This document shows, in pieces, positions 61,601 through 64,000 of a stretch of 64,000 nt of DNA. Positions within the stretch are counted from its first letter, which is position 1; each line of letters begins with the position of its first letter. Source of the DNA: Lutraria lutraria (taxonomy: Eukaryota; Mollusca; Bivalvia; Venerida; Mactridae); assembly GCA_964023205.1 (NCBI GenBank), contig OZ026835.1:7584414-7648413 (forward strand), in the 5' to 3' direction. The notes under the pieces are model-generated. The model was not told the origin of the DNA. It ran no database searches and saw only the letters and a program-made list of their open reading frames with translations. The position numbers and the translations under genes are program-made.

Positions 61601-63071
61601 GTCAAATATTCATATAATAAAAGGTCGATGTGTGGCTTCCTTTAACTATAGTACATAGATTATTAATATACTGCACCTGGTTAAATAAACATTGGTTAAA
61701 GTTAACTGCAAGGTTAACTTTCAGGTTAGTTTAAGGGGCTAAAAAAAGTTAACCAGACACACGATGGCTGTACCAAGCGCTAGTAGACAGACAAACCGAG
61801 GATCTTGACGACTTTCTGTGCAATTTCGGACATTTGGGTTAAATCTAGCTAGAAATAATTTCTAGTCAAATTTACCCAAAGTTTATACAATCACTTCACC
61901 AAACTGTAACCCAAAATTTAACAAAAAGTTTGGTTAAAATTAAACAATGTTTATACAATTGGGTGAAGCATAATTCAATTCATTTACACTTTGTTCTATT
62001 TCAGTGTTTAAGGAGAAACCACCAGTACCTCCCAGTAAGGCACAGTTGTTGGCTGAGCATAACTCAAATGACGAGAATTACTTAAGTTCTATAAAAAATC
62101 TGTTTAGAAACAGAAACTTTATTTTACTCACCATTACCTATGGTAAGTGTTATTTTCATTGTTTTACATTGTTCACTTTTAAAAACGTACCACAGTAAAA
62201 CTACAGGTTGCCACATGTATATAACCATAATATAGGGACCGCCTTTTTTAACCACCATATAATATTTTCAATATTTTTGTTCTATATACATACAATTCTT
62301 AATTATATTGCTCTGAATATTCAAACTGCCTCACTAGATCCGTAAGATGGTATTGCTACTGAGGTTTTATTGTACTTTTATAAATGTCTCTTGTCGAGTT
62401 TCGTACACATCGTCGACTGATTCAATTACAGTATGTTCGGGTCGTTTAGCAGTCAGTGTGTCGAACGTATAACAAGATATCTTTGCAACACTTATAATTC
62501 AGAAATCAAAAATGATTAATTAGACGAAGAAATAGTATCTGAAACAAGCATGGCGTTTATAATTCCTGTACTGTCTAGTTTTTGTCAGAGAAGAAGGTAT
62601 GCCAAAATACATGAAGGTTATTCAAGATCATGTAAACACCTTCTACTTACCTTTTCGGACACAATGATAAAATATCAAATTTTACGTACCGTAAATAACT
62701 TATAGTACGAGTGGCAGTTTTAGACCCGAGATTATGGAATTGATATGAAACTACTGTTCATAGATCCAAAACAAACCAATCAAAATTCAGAAAAAAATCA
62801 CGTGAACTGGCATCGCATTTGATAGGTTTACACTTGACTCTCAGAGCCAATGAAAACAGTGCTTACTACGCACATTGATATACAATGTATTATAATGATA
62901 CAGTGTTGATATTTTGAGTCTAGAACTATTTTGTTTAAGAATTTCTTCGCTTTTATTCATTTTCCATTTTTCTACTTCTACATGTTGTGTCACCTTCGTG
63001 TAGGGATCAACACTGGATGTTATTATGGCATTGGAACGTTGCTAAACCCTATCATTTTGTACTACTTTCCT
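49605..63071 (+). CDS. FLVCR: FLVCR-family major facilitator transporter, 5' part (partial)
   Basis: Multi-pass plasma-membrane transporter of the FLVCR1/2 family, reported to move choline or ethanolamine and earlier linked to haem. Exons 2-5 (596, 142, 138 and 68 nt) join in phase to about 314 codons; vertebrate relatives are about 520-555 aa, so the C-terminal third lies beyond the right edge. A Pro-rich cytosolic N-terminus precedes TM1 ([20 protein letters not shown]), then [49 protein letters not shown] and [20 protein letters not shown] is the central loop and [15 protein letters not shown] is TM7. The Trp in AYQWI and the Tyr in GCYYG align with the aromatic residues reported to hold choline in human FLVCRs. 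Two phase-compatible first exons exist (49605-49608 and 50067-50103). FLVCR1 versus FLVCR2 cannot be decided here. Confidence 0.95.
50067..50103 (+). CDS. FLVCR: FLVCR candidate first exon b
   Basis: ATG GAC ... encodes [12 protein letters not shown] and ends G|GTACGAGC, also phase 1. Joined to exon 2 it gives ...[13 protein letters not shown]. It could be an alternative promoter and exon to the one at 49605. Confidence 0.4.
50680..50862. mobile_element. MITE family A
   Basis: Ends ACAGTCTAACTTGTGTTAGC and CACAAACTTGACGGTA. Interior 'cacctatcaataaaggccat'. Confidence 0.75.
51350..51560. mobile_element. Unnamed repeat, inverted relative of 48820-49000
   Basis: Read in reverse, 'gtttctggttaaccgat', 'cccgaggaacggaaaatcc' and 'acttttccgga' match 'gtttctggttatcggac', 'ccgaggaacggaacatcc' and 'acttttcggaa' at 48828-48940. 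The ends resemble the element nested at 17172-17385. Confidence 0.5.
52014..52200 (+). mobile_element. tRNA-derived SINE, family 4
   Basis: Damaged head with 'tagtggttactcgctt', box B-like GTGTTCGAATCTCGAC, and body 'accgaactaacatatacttt' and 'gttaagaaaattaca' shared with the copy at 46760. Confidence 0.65.
54508..54616. mobile_element. MITE family A, short copy
   Basis: Ends ACCATTAAACCTGTGTAAGC and CACACGTTTGACTGTAT. Interior 'gggtggcctttgttcaca'. Confidence 0.65.
56349..56944 (+). CDS. FLVCR: FLVCR exon 2 (N-terminal tail and first membrane segments)
   Basis: 596 nt, acceptor ATTGCAG, donor GTAAGA, phase 1 in and phase 0 out. The frame is open from the acceptor; the TTG at 56381 is not a start. 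It encodes the Ser/Pro-rich tail, TM1 with QWIH, and the first half of the N-terminal MFS bundle, ending SIGVFGNQ. Confidence 0.95.
58541..58800 (+). mobile_element. tRNA-derived SINE, composite
   Basis: Head GGCCTCCGTGGTCGAGTGGT matches family 1. The middle 'agcttcctacagtacggtgg' and 'ttctaccaaa' match the 33073 type. The tail 'ctctgactgttgtaaaggta' with CAAA repeats is family 1 again. Confidence 0.8.
59424..59594. mobile_element. MITE family B, upstream of FLVCR exon 3
   Basis: Ends TACAGTTCAACCTCTTTTGG and GGAGAGGTTGTACTGTA; interior with TTGTTGTTGAGAGGATGTTG words. It ends 208 bp before the exon. Confidence 0.75.
59803..59944 (+). CDS. FLVCR: FLVCR exon 3
   Basis: 142 nt, acceptor TTTTTACAG, donor GTAAGT, phase 0 in and phase 1 out. 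Encodes [20 protein letters not shown], then [18 protein letters not shown], the membrane segment before the central loop. Confidence 0.95.
59980..60158. mobile_element. MITE family B, directly downstream of FLVCR exon 3
   Basis: Ends TACAGTACAACCTCTGTAGA and GGAGAGGTTGTACTGTA. Three 'gaggttgttgctctacagag'-type words make inner palindromes. It starts 35 nt after the exon 3 donor. Confidence 0.8.
60735..60928. repeat. Direct duplication of a 68-bp segment
   Basis: 'tccttccagcatttacgcag' to 'aaaagacaatataaacag' (60735-60802) recurs at 60861-60928 with three or four changes, offset 126 bp. 'atgataaacat' follows both. It is a local tandem duplication in FLVCR intron 3. Confidence 0.8.
62005..62142 (+). 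CDS. FLVCR: FLVCR exon 4 (central loop)
   Basis: 138 nt, acceptor ATTTCAG, donor GTAAGT, phase 1 at both ends. Encodes [20 protein letters not shown] and [19 protein letters not shown]. Confidence 0.95.
63004..63071 (+). CDS. FLVCR: FLVCR exon 5 (TM7), last exon in the window
   Basis: 68 nt, acceptor GTGTAG, donor GTAAGT, phase 1 in and phase 0 out. Encodes [20 protein letters not shown] and YFP. The possible acceptor near 63961 opens a frame that stops at once, so the next exon lies beyond the window. Confidence 0.9.
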
Positions 63072-63448
63072 GTAAGTATCTGAGGGAAAGGTAAACTGAT
63101 CTGATCTCCCATATACAGAACATTTAGTGCCAATCAATATATCTTTTTGCTTAGCGAAAGGTTTACTTATAAACCACGTTGAAATAAGACTTTTGCTATC
63201 CGCAAAGTTAAAAATTATTTAGTGAAACTTCTCTTAAAAGACACCCCCAATGTTAAGTCTGTCTTATATCAAAGGTCACTTATTCTAAACCGGTATTCAG
63301 TATCAATATCCTTCTTTATTTTCACCTTTACATTAATGAAATCAACTATCACTCCGACACAAAACTATATCCAGCTCATACCAAATGAGTAAGACCAAAT
63401 ATGTGCCGGGTACCAAGATTAAACTTTACATAGTATGTATATAGATGT

Positions 63449-63605
63449 ACTGTCAAATCTGTGTACAAAGGCCATCCTCGGGAAAACTGTGACCTTTATT
63501 GACAGGTGGCCTTTGTTCGGAGGTAATTTTGTCCTTAATAATCAATGACTGTTTTGAAAAGAACGACCTTTATTCGTAAGTTGCCACTAACACAGATTTG
63601 ATTGT
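63449..63605. mobile_element. MITE family A in FLVCR intron 5
   Basis: Ends TACTGTCAAATCTGTGTACA and AACACAGATTTGATTGTA; interior 'gacctttattgacaggtggc'. Confidence 0.75.
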
Positions 63606-64000
63606 AAAAAATGTATATAATATAAGGTATCAACTTTGGTATGAAAATCTTGTTCTGAAGTATAGAATCATCAGTAAATTGATTTGTCTGAATAAAATAT
63701 GCTTTAATGACACTTCATACAAGAAAAAGTGGATAATTAAGTTGGACCAGGCTAAATAAAACATTACTGTAACTTAATTCTACCTTTATTGACCTCGGTT
63801 GTTCCGTGTCTTGAATACGAAGTAGCCGAGGAACATTTATTACAAAAACCTTCCTATACTAAAAGATGAAGGTTCAAGTATAATAAATTGTTTATCACCT
63901 TGTCTGTTATAGTTTTCGAAAGCATGAACTAAAATAATCTATAAGTTCTGCTTTGAAACAGGTTACTTGCCTATTTTGTCCATAAAATGACTGCTCCAGT

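Noticed and set aside
63961..64000. Sixth FLVCR exon after the AG at 63959-63960
   Set aside because: In the required phase the frame hits TAA after seven codons and does not match the family.

Overview
The window looks like AT-rich nuclear DNA from a mollusc, most probably a bivalve. The genes are split into short exons with GT-AG introns, and introns and spacers are filled with tRNA-derived SINEs, MITEs and a long array built on a 'gtgacctagtttttgac' phrase that I know from bivalve genomes. The species cannot be named from this. There is no operon, phage, CRISPR or plasmid feature.

Four protein genes can be rebuilt exon by exon with matching splice phases. (1) On the minus strand, from 22176 down past the left edge, lies the 5' two-thirds of an ARHGAP1-type Rho GTPase-activating protein: an acidic N-terminus made of small exons, then the Sec14/CRAL-TRIO domain. 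The RhoGAP domain is not in the window. (2) On the minus strand, 34629-27360, is a complete six-exon GAS2 gene (292 codons) with a CH domain and a GAR domain. (3) On the minus strand, 42306-39315, is a complete five-exon gene for a small secreted MOLO1/TPM-type protein (214 aa). (4) On the plus strand, from about 49.6 or 50.1 kb past the right edge, are the first exons of an FLVCR-family major facilitator transporter.

Layout: 1-5102 is ARHGAP1 intron; 5103-22176 are ARHGAP1 exons and introns; 22177-27359 is spacer with one orphan terminal-exon candidate; 27360-34629 is GAS2; 34630-39314 is spacer with weak plus-strand exon candidates; 39315-42306 is MOLO1-like; 42307-49604 is spacer with a minisatellite and SINEs; 49605-64000 is FLVCR. 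The four genes have no evident joint function: cytoskeletal and Rho signalling (ARHGAP1, GAS2), an extracellular protein, and a membrane transporter.

Most of what is unusual lies in the repeats. There are several TIR families, including a hAT-like MITE with a perfect 8-bp target duplication nested in a SINE, a TTAA-flanked MITE, and two pogo/Tigger-like families with palindromic interiors. One pair of MITEs brackets an FLVCR exon. A satellite has a three-monomer higher-order period of 293 bp. I found no convincing new multi-gene system; the orphan exons and the variant GAS2 zinc site are the best leads.
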